64,000 nucleotides of DNA from Pseudomonas cremoricolorata (GCF_000759535.1 NZ_CP009455.1:1426001-1490000), one strand, 5' to 3'. Shown: positions 1 through 13,846, counted from the first letter of the stretch. Notes: generated by a model not told the origin, from the letters alone. Translations and numbers: made by a program.

Positions 1-1160
1 AAAAGCTCGGCACGATCCGCGACAAGTTCGACCGGGAGATGAGCGCATGGCCATTCGGTTTCATTGATGTCAATACCGTATCGTTTGCAGAAATCTACCT
101 TTGGCGTGCAAGCGTTGTAAATAGCATGCCTAGCACCATTCCAACTCGGCCCTTCAAGGCCGACGTGGATACCCACGATCATTCTTGTAAATGTATCCAC
201 GATCACGTAGAGCACAGGCCGTCCGATCAACCACAATCTATTGACACGGTGTACTAAATAAACATCGGCAATCGTCGAATCTATTTCATATCTATGTCCA
301 GCACCATACAAGCCCTTAGATGCCGAGCCTACGAGTGCTCGATGATCTTTATAAAAGCGAATAGCTCCTCCACGCTCCTTCAACTTATAGAGATCATCGA
401 AGTATAATTTCCCATGATACGTGAGTTGATGGACAGATGGATAACTGCCCCGTACCACATCGCCTTTCGTGCCGTCAGTTGAAACCTCCGTGTAGAACTT
501 ATTTAACATCCAGATATGTGCGTCTTTCACCGTTCCGCATTTTCCACTCGCGAAGCGCCTATAAGCCATGCGAATGTGAGTCAGATGACGACTTTCAAGC
601 TTAATAGCGCCATCACCACTAACAACCACTCCACGATACTTAGGCGGACGTCCTGGGATGATGCCGGACGCCCGGCTTTTCTCCTTTCCTGGACCGCCAC
701 AGGTGCTGGTATTCCACAGGAACGCATTACGAGACTGCCCCATGCTCCAATAACGATAAAGAAGTCGGTAGATCTGCTTACGATCTACCGCCACTAGTTT
801 CGCATGAGCCGAAATGAGAGCACCAAAATCCGTAGTCAGAATGTCTAAAGGTGTTTGGCCTTCCACTAAGTCACGAATTAGATCCCAATTCCTGTCCCTG
901 CTCCGTTTCTCATTCTCGCTTATTTGATCATCACTTCTGAGCAGGTGCATTGGAACCATTTCAGAATTTAGAGCAGCCGCACCGGAGTCGATTTCTTCGA
1001 TAAGAAGTGACTTTTCAATCTGCCAAGGCTTGGTCGGATTTATGCAAAGCTTAATCACCCATACAAAATCTTCGTTAATACCCAAAACTCTAACAGGCTG
1101 CTCAAGCAGGCTAGAGCCCTCACCTGGCGAAACTATGCAGTTAACTCGCAGATTTAGCAT
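1..1160 (-). CDS. tnsB: Tn7-type transposase TnsB (3' part beyond window)
   Basis: This gene is the DDE recombinase that joins transposon ends to target DNA together with TnsA. I translated it by hand: the frame opens at ATG 1160-1158, inside the last codons of tnsA (20 bp overlap), and stays open for 386 codons to the window edge. Residues 291-300 read YEIDSTIADV and hold the first catalytic Asp (D294). The stretch LVADRAEL holds the second (D382). Both are offset by the same 21 residues from D273 and D361 of Tn7 TnsB. An HTH-rich N-terminal half (RKQIYRLLYRYW near 128-138, and GRPPKY) matches the family layout. The third catalytic residue, a Glu, would be off the edge. The Gly that follows DR in Tn7 TnsB is Ala here. 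Partial only because of the window. Confidence 0.93.
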   Translation of the reverse strand, partial: MLNLRVNCIVSPGEGSSLLEQPVRVLGINEDFVWVIKLCINPTKPWQIEKSLLIEEIDSGAAALNSEMVPMHLLRSDDQISENEKRSRDRNWDLIRDLVEGQTPLDILTTDFGALISAHAKLVAVDRKQIYRLLYRYWSMGQSRNAFLWNTSTCGGPGKEKSRASGIIPGRPPKYRGVVVSGDGAIKLESRHLTHIRMAYRRFASGKCGTVKDAHIWMLNKFYTEVSTDGTKGDVVRGSYPSVHQLTYHGKLYFDDLYKLKERGGAIRFYKDHRALVGSASKGLYGAGHRYEIDSTIADVYLVHRVNRLWLIGRPVLYVIVDTFTRMIVGIHVGLEGPSWNGARHAIYNACTPKVDFCKRYGIDINETEWPCAHLPVELVADRAEL

Positions 1161-2082
1161 CGTCGGGCACCTCGATTGGAGCTACAACAGCCGGAGAGTA
1201 TTGACCAATCCATACATGTAGCGGCTGAGATAAGCTAATAACCTTTGAAGTTAGGTCCATCTGCAAGCGACCGTTCCATAGCAGATGATGGAAAAGACTT
1301 TTTACACCTATATAGTCTATATAGATATTTCTCGAAGCTTGATCCAATAGAGCCTTCAGTGGCACTTGATCGGTTTTACACTGACTCAAAAAATCGAATA
1401 GGTTGCCAATGTTCTTCTCGGTAGGTAAAGAAGGGTGAATACTCGCGTAGGTCCGGAGGATAGTGAGGTTCGCTATCCGAACTTTTGACAAGTTTTCGTG
1501 CAGCACAAGCCTCCATTCTATCTGCCTGGATGCCCAGTACTTTTCCTCGATAGCTAGCTTCTCTGCCATCCTGTTCTGCACACCAATATTGGCATCCTCA
1601 AACTCTTTCCTATATTTGACGGAGCGCGCAGCAACTTTCACTTCCCCCGATGAATCGAGATAGGTGATCAGGAAGTCAGTCGTCATTACTACTGGAATCT
1701 GAGTTCCGGGGTAGACCGGATGGCGATAGTTTAGGCTGTTAGCAATTGCTTGGGTTTCGGCTTGCGTTAGCAGAGGAAACTGCTCACGGATATCAATAAT
1801 GGAGTTTTCGTGCTCCAGAACTGTGAGGTAGTCGCGCTCGGCATTAGATATCAGGTGATGAGTGCGGTGTACCTTCACCCCTGACACAAGGTGAGAGACA
1901 CCTTTGGATTTGATATCCCAAACCTTGATCCAGGGCTCATAGGATTCCTTCACGCCGCTCCCGCGACCAGATTTGATTCTCCTATCGATTTTCTGCTGAG
2001 TCATCAGCTTGGAACGCGCGGGCTTAACTGATGCAGCTGGAACAGATGTCATTATAGAGTCGCTCATCGACGGGCGACCCAC
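1141..2082 (-). CDS. tnsA: Tn7-type endonuclease TnsA
   Basis: TnsA cuts the 5' strands at the transposon ends and works as a heteromer with TnsB. The restriction-enzyme-like active site is intact: E82 in NAERDY, D136 in MTTDFL and K156 in SVKYRK align with E63, D114 and K132 of Tn7 TnsA. The block IIDIREQFPLL is nearly identical in both. The protein is up to 313 aa, longer than Tn7 TnsA (273 aa), and the extra length is an N-terminal tail. The start is uncertain: GTG 2082, ATG 2067, ATG 2052 or ATG 2004 (M27, where similarity to Tn7 begins); none has a strong ribosome-binding site. The end overlaps tnsB, so the two are probably translationally coupled. Confidence 0.93.
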   Translation of the reverse strand: MGRPSMSDSIMTSVPAASVKPARSKLMTQQKIDRRIKSGRGSGVKESYEPWIKVWDIKSKGVSHLVSGVKVHRTHHLISNAERDYLTVLEHENSIIDIREQFPLLTQAETQAIANSLNYRHPVYPGTQIPVVMTTDFLITYLDSSGEVKVAARSVKYRKEFEDANIGVQNRMAEKLAIEEKYWASRQIEWRLVLHENLSKVRIANLTILRTYASIHPSLPTEKNIGNLFDFLSQCKTDQVPLKALLDQASRNIYIDYIGVKSLFHHLLWNGRLQMDLTSKVISLSQPLHVWIGQYSPAVVAPIEVPDDAKSAS

Positions 2083-2224
2083 TCGACCGGTACGGCACTG
2101 GGGTAGACGTGGCGTTGGAGATGTCAGGAGCGGGCGCAGCCAGGACGACAGTCACAGCGGTCCAAAGGATTCTGATCCTAATCTGCCAGACCTGCTCCTG
2201 CCCCGATGTACGGTCGGGGCCAGA
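2083..2224. other. Transposon end spacer between tnsA and the TnsB sites
   Basis: No convincing gene is present. A perfect 7-bp inverted repeat, GCCCCGA (2200-2206) and TCGGGGC (2214-2220) with a 7-nt loop, lies next to the innermost TnsB-site-like repeat. It has no T-run on either side, so it is not a standard terminator. It could be an operator or an mRNA leader structure for tnsA. An 83-codon minus-strand frame through this region has no recognisable features and uses the repeats themselves as codons. Confidence 0.5.
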
Positions 2225-2284
2225 GCTTGTGACAATCTTTATTAGCTTGTGACAACCTTTATTCTTTTGTGACAACCTTTATTC
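2225..2284 (-). repeat. Three tandem 20-bp TnsB-binding-site-like repeats
   Basis: Read on the minus strand, the unit AAGAATAAAGGTTGTCACAA occurs three times head to tail: 2265-2284 and 2245-2264 are near-perfect, and 2225-2244 has changes at its first bases and in the middle. The AATAAAG core resembles the ACAATAAAG core of Tn7 TnsB sites. Tn7 right ends carry closely packed overlapping TnsB sites, and the strict 20-bp periodicity fits that arrangement. Binding by this TnsB is inferred. Confidence 0.85.
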
Positions 2285-2294
2285 TTTGCAGACA

Positions 2295-2317
2295 CCGGCA
2301 GCTTCCTCGCCTTACCC
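2295..2317. other. attTn7 insertion point and glmS 3' flank
   Basis: These 23 bp separate the transposon end from the glmS stop codon. The first five bases, CCGGC (2295-2299), are the expected target-site duplication, to be matched by the same five bases at the left end outside the window. There is no terminator hairpin here, so the native glmS terminator should lie beyond the far end of the element. TnsD-type target recognition normally reads the glmS 3' codons, which are intact here (protein end SVTVE). Confidence 0.75.
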
Positions 2318-4153
2318 TCACTCCACCGTCACCGACTTCGCCAGATTCCGCGGCTGATCCACATCCGTGCCCTTGAGCACTGCGACGTAGTACGACAGCA
2401 GTTGCAGGGGGATGGTGTAGAGGATCGGTGCGAGGGCGTCGTTGATGTGTGGAAGGTTGATGACGTGGGTGCCTTCGCCGTTGCTCATGCCGGCTTGTTC
2501 GTCAGCGAACACCACCAGTTCACCGCCGCGGGCACGGACTTCCTGGAGGTTGGACTTGAGCTTTTCCAGCAGCTCGTTGTTCGGCGCCACGGTAACCACC
2601 GGCATGTCGGCGTCGACCAATGCCAAGGGGCCGTGCTTGAGCTCGCCGGCCGGGTAGGCTTCAGCGTGGATATAGGAGATTTCCTTGAGCTTGAGCGCGC
2701 CTTCCATCGCCACCGGGTATTGCGCGCCGCGGCCGAGGAACAGGGTGTGGTGCTTGTCGGCGAACAGCTCGGCGGTTTTCTCGACCGTGGTGTCCATCGC
2801 CAGGGCTTCGCCCAGGCGGCTGGGCAGACGGCGCAGTTCGTCCACCAGCTCGGCTTCGACACCTGTGCCGAGGGTACCGCGCACTTGGCCCAGGGCCAGG
2901 GTCAGCAGCATCAGTGATACCAACTGTGTAGTGAAGGCCTTGGTCGAGGCGACGCCGATTTCCGGGCCGGCCAGGGTCAGCAGGGTGAGGTCGGATTCGC
3001 GCACCAGGGAGCTGATGCCGACGTTGCAGATCGCCAGGCTGCCGAGGAAGCCCAGGGCCTTGCCGTTACGCAGCGCAGCGAGGGTGTCGGCGGTTTCGCC
3101 GGACTGCGAGATGGAGACGAACAGGGTGTCGGGCTGCACCACCACCTTGCGGTAGCGGAATTCGCTGGCCACTTCCACCTGGCAGGGGATGCCGGCCAGG
3201 CTTTCCAACCAGTAACGGGCGACCATGCCGGCGTGGTAGCTGGTGCCGCAGGCGACGATCTGCACGTTACGCACCTTGGCGAACAACTCGGCAGCCTGTG
3301 GGCCGAAGGCCTGCACCAGTACATGATCCTTGCCCAGGCGGCCTTCGAGGGTGCGCTGGACGACGCTGGGCTGCTCGTGGATTTCCTTGAGCATGAAGTG
3401 CCGGTAGTGGCCCTTGTCGGCCGCCTCGGCGCCTTCGTGGTACTGCACCACTTCGCGCTGCACGGCGTGGCCGGCCTGGTCCCAGATGCTCACCTGTTCA
3501 CGGCGAATCTCGGCGATGTCGCCCTCTTCGAGGTACATGAAGCGGTCGGTGACCTGGCGCAGGGCGAGCTGGTCGGAGGCGAGGAAGTTCTCACCGATGC
3601 CCAGGCCGATCACCAGCGGGCTGCCGCTGCGCGCAGCGACCAGACGGTCGGGTTGGGCGGCGCTGACCACGGCCAGGCCATAGGCGCCGTGCAAACGCTG
3701 CACCGCCGCCTTGACCGCATCGGCCAGGTCAGGGGTGCTTTTGAGCAGGTGGTGGATCAGGTGGACGATGACCTCGGTGTCGGTCTCGGAGGCGAATACA
3801 TAGCCGAGGGTCTTGAGTTCTTCACGCAAGGCTTCGAAGTTCTCGATGATGCCGTTGTGCACCACCGCCACTTCATGGCCAGAAAAGTGCGGGTGAGCGT
3901 TGCGTTCAGTGGGCGCGCCGTGGGTCGCCCAGCGCACGTGGGCGATACCCAGCTGGCCCACCAGCGGGTCGTCTGCTACCGCACTTTCCAGCTCGCGCAC
4001 CTTGCCGATGCGGCGGCGACGCTGCAGGCCGTCCTGGGCACTGAAGACCGCCAGGCCGGCGCTGTCGTAGCCGCGGTATTCCAGGCGCTTGAGGCCTTCG
4101 ATGAGGATGGTCGTGATGTTGCGCTCGGCGACGGCTCCAACGATTCCACACAT
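2318..4153 (-). CDS. glmS: Glutamine-fructose-6-phosphate aminotransferase (isomerizing)
   Basis: GlmS makes glucosamine-6-phosphate from fructose-6-phosphate and glutamine, the first committed step to UDP-GlcNAc for peptidoglycan and LPS. It is a full-length 611-aa cytosolic enzyme. Cys2 of the MCGIVGAV start is the glutaminase nucleophile. [14 protein letters not shown] (72-85) belongs to the class II amidotransferase domain. Two SIS sugar-isomerase domains follow ([11 protein letters not shown] in the first), and the C-terminus is the conserved NLAKSVTVE. It lies 2 bp after glmR on the same strand. Its 3' end is the Tn7 attachment target, and the element starts 23 bp downstream. Confidence 0.98.
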   Translation of the reverse strand: MCGIVGAVAERNITTILIEGLKRLEYRGYDSAGLAVFSAQDGLQRRRRIGKVRELESAVADDPLVGQLGIAHVRWATHGAPTERNAHPHFSGHEVAVVHNGIIENFEALREELKTLGYVFASETDTEVIVHLIHHLLKSTPDLADAVKAAVQRLHGAYGLAVVSAAQPDRLVAARSGSPLVIGLGIGENFLASDQLALRQVTDRFMYLEEGDIAEIRREQVSIWDQAGHAVQREVVQYHEGAEAADKGHYRHFMLKEIHEQPSVVQRTLEGRLGKDHVLVQAFGPQAAELFAKVRNVQIVACGTSYHAGMVARYWLESLAGIPCQVEVASEFRYRKVVVQPDTLFVSISQSGETADTLAALRNGKALGFLGSLAICNVGISSLVRESDLTLLTLAGPEIGVASTKAFTTQLVSLMLLTLALGQVRGTLGTGVEAELVDELRRLPSRLGEALAMDTTVEKTAELFADKHHTLFLGRGAQYPVAMEGALKLKEISYIHAEAYPAGELKHGPLALVDADMPVVTVAPNNELLEKLKSNLQEVRARGGELVVFADEQAGMSNGEGTHVINLPHINDALAPILYTIPLQLLSYYVAVLKGTDVDQPRNLAKSVTVE

Positions 4154-4155
4154 GG

Positions 4156-4932
4156 TTATTGCTCCTGGCTGATCGTGGCGCAGATCAGGGTGACGCCACG
4201 GGCTTGAATAGGTTCGCGTGCCTCGGCGGGCAGACGGTCATCGGTAATCAGGGTGCTGATGCGTTCCCAAGGCAGCTCGAGGTTGGGGATTTTTCGCCCG
4301 ACCTTGTCAGACTCGACCATCACGATCACTTCGCGGGCCACCTCGGCCATGACTCGGCTGAGGCCCAGCAGTTCGTTGAAGGTGGTGGTGCCGCGGTTCA
4401 GGTCGATGCCATCGGCGCCGATGAACAACTGGTCGAAATCGTAGGAGCGCAGCACCTGTTCGGCCACTTGGCCCTGGAAGGATTCGGAATGCGGGTCCCA
4501 GGTGCCGCCGGTCATCAACAGCACCGGCTCGTGCTCCAGTTCGCTGATGGCACGGGCCACATTGAGCGAGTTGGTCATTACTACCAGGCCCGGCTGACGC
4601 CCTAACTGCGGAATCATCGCTGCCGTGGTGCTGCCGCTGTCGATGATGATCCGAGCGTGCTCGCGAATGCGTTGCACAGCGGCGCGGGCGATGGCCTGTT
4701 TGTATAGCGAGATGGGCTGCGCCGGTTCACCCAGCAGTTCTTGCGGCACTGGCACCGCTCCGCCATAGCGGCGCAGCAGCAGGCCATTGCTTTCGAGGGC
4801 GGCGAGGTCTTTGCGGATGGTGACCTCGGAGGTCTCGAAACGCCTGGCCAAGGCGTCGACGCTCACCTCCCCCTGCTCACTGAGCAAGGCGAGGATATTG
4901 TGTCGGCGTTGGGGGGTGTTTCGTTTCGACAT
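4156..4932 (-). CDS. glmR: DeoR-family transcriptional regulator (GlmR-type)
   Basis: A 258-aa cytosolic regulator. The N-terminal winged HTH (about residues 7-60, with [20 protein letters not shown]) is followed by a DeoR sensor domain (about 80-235) of the sugar-phosphate-isomerase-like fold, containing [11 protein letters not shown] and GADGI. It sits between glmU and glmS, 2 bp upstream of glmS on the same strand, so it probably controls amino-sugar synthesis in response to a phosphorylated sugar. The symbol follows pseudomonad usage for the regulator at this position; the effector is not visible from sequence. Confidence 0.88.
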   Translation of the reverse strand: MSKRNTPQRRHNILALLSEQGEVSVDALARRFETSEVTIRKDLAALESNGLLLRRYGGAVPVPQELLGEPAQPISLYKQAIARAAVQRIREHARIIIDSGSTTAAMIPQLGRQPGLVVMTNSLNVARAISELEHEPVLLMTGGTWDPHSESFQGQVAEQVLRSYDFDQLFIGADGIDLNRGTTTFNELLGLSRVMAEVAREVIVMVESDKVGRKIPNLELPWERISTLITDDRLPAEAREPIQARGVTLICATISQEQ

Positions 4933-5096
4933 GAGCGCTTAAGTTTCGATTCGAAAGATAATGCGGGCAATCAAAACTCAAACGTAAGCGCTCGTCAAGG
5001 GGTGGATTTCCCTCAGACGGGCTGTGGATAACCCCGCTGCTTGACGCGGGGCGACTGGGTGAATGACCGCGTTTAAGTTATCCACACGCGTGCAGA
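4933..5096. other. glmU-glmR intergenic region with two DnaA boxes and a hairpin
   Basis: Two perfect DnaA-box sequences lie here in opposite orientation: TGTGGATAA at 5023-5031 and TTATCCACA at 5078-5086. Between them is an inverted repeat, CCCCGC (5032-5037) and GCGGGG (5046-5051), which may end glmU transcription, though no T-run follows it. The glmR promoter should also lie in this stretch; I could not assign it with confidence. Confidence 0.5.
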
Positions 5097-6464
5097 TCAG
5101 TCCTTTTTGATCTTCTGCGGACGCTTCCAGCCATCGATATTGCGCTGCCGCGCCCGACCGACGGCCAACTGAGCGGCTTCGACATTCTGGGTAATGATCG
5201 ACCCTGCCGCAGTAGTGGCACCATCACCGAGCTGCACAGGGGCCACCAGCGCGCTGTTGGAGCCGATGAACACGTCTTCGCCCATGACCGTGCGGAATTT
5301 ATTGGCACCGTCGTAGTTACAGGTAATGGTGCCGGCGCCGATATTGCTGCGCGCGCCGATCTCGGCGTCACCCAGGTAACTCAGATGGCCCGCCTTGGCG
5401 CCCTCGCCCAGACGCGCATTCTTCAGCTCGACGAAGTTACCCACATGGGCCTTGGCCTCGAGCACGCTGCCGGGCCGCAGACGGGCGAACGGGCCGACAT
5501 CGCTGCCCTCGCCCAACACCGCGCCATCCAGGTGGCTGTTGGCCTTGACCACTGCGCCACGGCGCAGGATGGAATCCTTGATCACGCAGTTCGGGCCGAT
5601 CTGCACGTCGTCCTCGATCACCACCTTGCCTTCGAGAATGACGTTGATGTCGATCATGATGTCGCGACCGACGCTGACCTCACCGCGCACATCGACGCGG
5701 AACGGATCGCGCAGGGTCACGCCCTGGGCCATCAGCCGATTGGCCTGGCACTGCTGATAGTGGCCTTCGAGCTCGGCCAGCTGGCGGCGGTCGTTGGCGC
5801 CTTGCACCTGCATGGGGTCGTCGGGCTGCTCGGTGGCGATGCTCAGGCCATCGGCCACGGCCATGGCGATGACGTCGGTGAGGTAGTACTCGCCCTGCGC
5901 GTTGTTGTTAGAAAGGCGCGCCATCCAGTCCGCCAGACGCTTGGCCGGCAGGGCGAGGATGCCGGTGTTGCCTTCCTTGATGGCCTTCTGCGCCTCGTCG
6001 GCATCTTTCTGCTCGACGATGGCGGTGACCTGGCCCTGGGCATCGCGAACGATCCGGCCATAGCCGGTTGGATCGTTCAGGGTCACGGTGAGCAGGCCCA
6101 GTTGCTGTTCATTGGCTTTGCTCAACAGGCGCTTCAAGGTCTCGACTTCGATCAGCGGAACATCGCCATACAGCACCAGCACGGTCTCGGCGGTGATGGC
6201 TGGCAAGGCCTGGGCAACGGCGTGGCCGGTGCCGAGCTGTTTGTCCTGCATGACGAAATTCAGGTCATCGGCCGCCAGGCGTTCGCGCACCTGGTCGGCG
6301 CCGTGGCCGATGACCACATGGATGCCTCGCGGCTGCAACTGCCGAGCGCTGTGGATAACGTGACCCAGCATGGGTTTGTCGGCCACTGGGTGCAGCACCT
6401 TGGGCAGCGCCGAGCGCATGCGAGTACCTTGGCCAGCGGCGAGAATGACGATATCGAGGGACAT
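5097..6464 (-). CDS. glmU: Bifunctional GlcN-1-P acetyltransferase / GlcNAc-1-P uridyltransferase
   Basis: GlmU carries out the last two steps to UDP-GlcNAc: acetylation of GlcN-1-P and then uridylylation. It is 455 aa from ATG 6464, preceded by GGAG-like sequence; a longer frame upstream to 6554 lacks similarity and is rejected. The N-terminal pyrophosphorylase domain begins with [15 protein letters not shown]. The C-terminal half (from about 250) is a left-handed beta-helix of hexapeptide repeats, with the acetyltransferase segment near [16 protein letters not shown]. It belongs functionally with glmS downstream and shares its strand, but a 164-bp gap with glmR suggests separate control. 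Confidence 0.97.
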   Translation of the reverse strand: MSLDIVILAAGQGTRMRSALPKVLHPVADKPMLGHVIHSARQLQPRGIHVVIGHGADQVRERLAADDLNFVMQDKQLGTGHAVAQALPAITAETVLVLYGDVPLIEVETLKRLLSKANEQQLGLLTVTLNDPTGYGRIVRDAQGQVTAIVEQKDADEAQKAIKEGNTGILALPAKRLADWMARLSNNNAQGEYYLTDVIAMAVADGLSIATEQPDDPMQVQGANDRRQLAELEGHYQQCQANRLMAQGVTLRDPFRVDVRGEVSVGRDIMIDINVILEGKVVIEDDVQIGPNCVIKDSILRRGAVVKANSHLDGAVLGEGSDVGPFARLRPGSVLEAKAHVGNFVELKNARLGEGAKAGHLSYLGDAEIGARSNIGAGTITCNYDGANKFRTVMGEDVFIGSNSALVAPVQLGDGATTAAGSIITQNVEAAQLAVGRARQRNIDGWKRPQKIKKD

Positions 6465-6520
6465 GGGGGCTACCACTCCAAGAGGGCCGGGAAGCGACCG
6501 GGGGATGGGTGACGAAAACG

Positions 6521-6549
6521 AAAAAGGGTAGCCGATGGCTACCCTTTTT
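6521..6549. terminator. Rho-independent terminator after atpC
   Basis: A perfect 13-bp stem, AAAAAGGGTAGCC (6521-6533) and GGCTACCCTTTTT (6537-6549) with a GAT loop, ends in T-runs on both strands. On the minus strand it ends the atp operon before glmU. Confidence 0.93.
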
Positions 6550-6575
6550 CTCAATCTGCGTGAAGCGTGGCGGAA

Positions 6576-7001
6576 TTAACCGCCGAACTTCTTGCGGATC
6601 TGCTGGACGGTGCGCAGCTGAGCTGCAGCCTCGGCCAGACGCGCAGACGCGGCGCTATAGTCGAAGTCCGCACCTTTTTCATTCAGCGCCTGCTCGGCAG
6701 CCGCGAGGGCTTGCTGAGCCGAAGCTTCGTCCAGGTCTGCAGCACGTTGCACGGTATCGGCAAGCACCTTGACCATGTTCGGCTGCACTTCGAGGAAACC
6801 ACCGGAGATGTAGAACACCTCACGGTCGCCGCCCTGCTTGGTCAGCGTGATCGGACCTGGCTTCAGATTGGTGATCAGCGGCGCGTGGCCCGGGGCGATA
6901 CCAAGATCACCCAGGTTCCCGTGCGCAACCACCATCTCGACCAGACCGGAGAAAATCTCTCCTTCCGCGCTGACGATATCGCAATGGACTGTCATAGCCA
7001 T
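6576..7001 (-). CDS. atpC: ATP synthase F1 subunit epsilon
   Basis: A 141-aa cytoplasmic subunit of the F1 central stalk that couples rotation to catalysis and can inhibit ATP hydrolysis. The N-terminal beta-sandwich contains [14 protein letters not shown], a family hallmark. The C-terminal helical hairpin is rich in Ala and Glu (about 90-138). It is the last gene of the atp operon, 44 bp after atpD, and a strong terminator follows. Confidence 0.97.
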   Translation of the reverse strand: MAMTVHCDIVSAEGEIFSGLVEMVVAHGNLGDLGIAPGHAPLITNLKPGPITLTKQGGDREVFYISGGFLEVQPNMVKVLADTVQRAADLDEASAQQALAAAEQALNEKGADFDYSAASARLAEAAAQLRTVQQIRKKFGG

Positions 7002-7022
7002 CTGCTTGCCTCAACCTGATTA

Positions 7023-7040
7023 GCGCCCCTTGCGGGGCGC
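7023..7040. promoter_or_regulatory. Intercistronic hairpin atpD-atpC
   Basis: Inverted repeat GCGCCCC (7023-7029) and GGGGCGC (7034-7040) with a 4-nt loop in the 44-bp gap. There is no T-run, so it probably stabilises or punctuates the polycistronic mRNA and does not terminate it. Confidence 0.5.
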
Positions 7041-7045
7041 CGGGA

Positions 7046-8449
<1,404 letters not shown>

Positions 8450-9310
8450 TTAAACCGCGGCAGCGCCGCCGACGATTTCCGAGATCTCCTGGGTGATCGC
8501 AGCCTGACGCGCCTTGTTGTAGATCAGCTGGAGTTCGCTGATCAGGTCACCGGCGTTGTCTGTGGCGTTCTTCATGGCGATCATCCGGGCCGCTTGTTCA
8601 GCAGCGTTGTTCTCGACCACCGCCTGGTAGACCTGCGATTCCACGTAGCGCACCATCAGGCCGTCCAGCAGCTCTTTGGCATCGGGTTCGTAGAGGTAGT
8701 CCCAGTGGTGCTTGAGTTCCTGATCCGGGGTTGCAACCAACGGTACCAACTGCTCGACCGTGGGTTTTTGCGTCATGGTATTGATGAACTTGTTCGACAC
8801 CACGCTGAGACGGTCGATACGGCCATCGAGGTAGGCATCGAGCATCACCTTGACGGAGCCGATCAGATCATTGATCGATGGCGCCTCGCCCAGGTGGCTG
8901 ATTGCAGCTACCACGTTGCCGCCAAAGCTGCGGAAGAATGCCGCACCTTTGCTGCCGATCACGCACAGGTCGATTTCAACGCCCTGCTCGCGGTTGTCGT
9001 TCATGTCCTTGACCAAGGCCTTGAACAGGTTGGTGTTCAGGCCACCGCACAGACCACGGTCACTGCTCACCACGATATAACCGGCGCGCTTCACAGGGCG
9101 CTCGATCATGAACGGGTGGCGATATTCCGGGTTGGCGTTGGCCAGATGACCGATCACCTGGCGGATACGCTCCGCATAAGGACGGCTAGCAGCCATGCGC
9201 ATTTGAGCCTTGCGCATCTTGCTGACCGCCACTTTTTCCATGGCGCTGGTAATTTTTTGCGTGCTTTTGATGCTCGCAATCTTACTGCGAATCTCTTTTG
9301 CGCCTGCCAT
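8450..9310 (-). CDS. atpG: ATP synthase F1 subunit gamma
   Basis: The 286-aa rotor shaft of F1. The N-terminal helix ([21 protein letters not shown]) and the C-terminal helix ([18 protein letters not shown]) form the coiled coil inside the alpha3beta3 ring; both are highly typical. The central segment DRGLCGGLN is the family signature. It lies between atpA and atpD in the standard order. Confidence 0.98.
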   Translation of the reverse strand: MAGAKEIRSKIASIKSTQKITSAMEKVAVSKMRKAQMRMAASRPYAERIRQVIGHLANANPEYRHPFMIERPVKRAGYIVVSSDRGLCGGLNTNLFKALVKDMNDNREQGVEIDLCVIGSKGAAFFRSFGGNVVAAISHLGEAPSINDLIGSVKVMLDAYLDGRIDRLSVVSNKFINTMTQKPTVEQLVPLVATPDQELKHHWDYLYEPDAKELLDGLMVRYVESQVYQAVVENNAAEQAARMIAMKNATDNAGDLISELQLIYNKARQAAITQEISEIVGGAAAV

Positions 9311-9331
9311 GTATCACCTATCAGGTTAGCA

Positions 9332-9354
9332 AGCGGGGGCACGAAGCCCCCGCT
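9332..9354. promoter_or_regulatory. Intercistronic hairpin atpA-atpG
   Basis: A 9-bp perfect inverted repeat, AGCGGGGGC (9332-9340) and GCCCCCGCT (9346-9354) with a 5-nt loop, fills most of the 49-bp gap. No T-run follows on the minus strand, so it is more likely an mRNA stability or processing element. Confidence 0.55.
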
Positions 9355-9359
9355 GCGGC

Positions 9360-10904
<1,545 letters not shown>

Positions 10905-10925
10905 TGCTCTGCTGCCCCTTCAAAC

Positions 10926-11462
10926 TCAAGATTTCAAAGCTTCGGCCAGTTTCGCGATCTTGCCGCGAACGGAGCCATCGATTACCAGGTCGCCTGCGCG
11001 GATGACGACGCCGCCGATCAGGCTGGCATCCTCCGACGCGTGCAGGCGAACTTCCTGGCCTAGCCGTGCACTGAGAACCTTGGCGAGTTTGTCTTGCTGT
11101 TCTTGGTCCAACGCAAAAGCACTGGTGACTTCCACGTCCACGGATTTTTCCTGCTCGGCCTTGTACAGGTCGAACAGCGACGAAATCTCCGGCAATAGCA
11201 GGAGACGGTCGTTTTCCGCGGCAACACGGATGAAATTCTGTGCTGATGCATCGAACTTGTCACCGCACACGTCAATGAACGTGGCGGCCTTTTCTGCGCT
11301 CGTCAGTCGCGGGGCCTTGAGCAGGCGCTGCATGGTGTCGTCTTCCGACACCGCAGCAGCCAGGCCGAGCATGGCTGACCAATTGGCCAGTTGCTGATGG
11401 GCCTGGGCGTGCTCGAAGGCAGCCTTAGCGTAAGGTCGGGCCAACGTGGTCAGTTCTGCCAT
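10926..11462 (-). CDS. atpH: ATP synthase F1 subunit delta
   Basis: A 178-aa OSCP-type subunit linking the peripheral stalk (atpF product) to F1. It has the family's N-terminal helical bundle ([14 protein letters not shown]) and the C-terminal segment [21 protein letters not shown]. It lies 12 bp after atpF. Confidence 0.97.
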   Translation of the reverse strand: MAELTTLARPYAKAAFEHAQAHQQLANWSAMLGLAAAVSEDDTMQRLLKAPRLTSAEKAATFIDVCGDKFDASAQNFIRVAAENDRLLLLPEISSLFDLYKAEQEKSVDVEVTSAFALDQEQQDKLAKVLSARLGQEVRLHASEDASLIGGVVIRAGDLVIDGSVRGKIAKLAEALKS

Positions 11463-11474
11463 GATCGCCCTCGC

Positions 11475-11945
11475 TTAAATTTCAGCGGCCAGTTTATTAA
11501 CCAGCTCCGCATGCGCGTTTTGATCGATTGTGGCGCCAAGGATCTTTTCAGCACCGCCAACCGCCAGGGCACCCACTTGGGCACGCAGGGCGTCTTTGAC
11601 GCTGTTCAGTTCCTGTTCGATCTCGGCCTGAGCCTGAGCCTTCACGCGGTCAGCTTCGACACGAGCCTGTTCACGGGCCTCGTCGACAAGCTGAGCAGCA
11701 CGCTTCTTGCTTTGCTCAATGATTTCAGCCGCCTGTGCTTTTGCTTCGCGCAGTTGCTGACCCGCTTTTTCTTGGGCCAGCTCCAGGTCACGTGCAGCGC
11801 GGTTGGCAGCGTCCAGGCCATCAGCGATCTTCTTTTGACGCTCTTGCAGAGCAGTGATGACCGGAGGCCATACGTACTTCATGCAGAAGACGACAAAAAT
11901 GAAGAAGGCAACGGATTGGCCAATCAGGGTTGCATTAATATTCAC
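11475..11945 (-). CDS. atpF: ATP synthase F0 subunit b
   Basis: The 156-aa peripheral stalk subunit. One N-terminal membrane segment (about 6-26) is followed by a long charged Ala/Glu/Lys/Gln-rich coiled coil (about 30-135) that dimerises and meets delta. Length and order are standard. Confidence 0.97.
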   Translation of the reverse strand: MNINATLIGQSVAFFIFVVFCMKYVWPPVITALQERQKKIADGLDAANRAARDLELAQEKAGQQLREAKAQAAEIIEQSKKRAAQLVDEAREQARVEADRVKAQAQAEIEQELNSVKDALRAQVGALAVGGAEKILGATIDQNAHAELVNKLAAEI

Positions 11946-12003
11946 GCCAACACCTCGCTCGGTCTTCGTTCATCACAGCCGTTCACTCGTTGAAAACGAG
12001 TGA

Positions 12004-13698
<1,695 letters not shown>

Positions 13699-13846
13699 CA
13701 CAACTGCTCCTCGAAAGTCGACCGTCAAGTCAGCAACGACTTGGCATAATTTGTGCCGACAAAATGCGCGCAGAGTATAGGGGTGGATTAACCCCTATTC
13801 AACTCTTGGTAGTGATTTCCGATTGCGCGCTACAACGGCAATTGTT
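13699..13846. promoter_or_regulatory. atp operon promoter region / parB 3' flank
   Basis: 148 bp between parB and atpI, which are both on the minus strand. It must carry the atp promoter. An 8-bp inverted repeat, ATAGGGGT (13777-13784) and ACCCCTAT (13791-13798) with a 6-nt loop, lies 48 bp after the parB stop. It may slow or end parB transcription, although no T-run follows. Confidence 0.5.

Larger units (their letters stand above)
1..2294 (-). mobile_element. Right end of a Tn7-like transposon in attTn7 (partial)
   Basis: The segment holds a terminal repeat array, tnsA and the start of tnsB, all pointing away from glmS, as in Tn7 where the right end abuts the glmS 3' end. The element boundary is placed at 2294, where the outward-reading end begins TGTCTGCAAAG (minus strand) and so has the TGT terminus of Tn7. 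The glmS stop codon (2318-2320) is 23 bp beyond it, the usual attTn7 spacing. Base composition is visibly AT-richer than the flanking core genes. The left end, tnsC/tnsD and cargo are outside the window. Seen: genes, repeats and position. Inferred: exact end and mobility. Confidence 0.9.

Noticed and set aside
2024..2275. 83-codon minus-strand frame across the transposon end
   Set aside because: It translates the TnsB-site repeats and hairpin, so it has no coding signal beyond the open frame.
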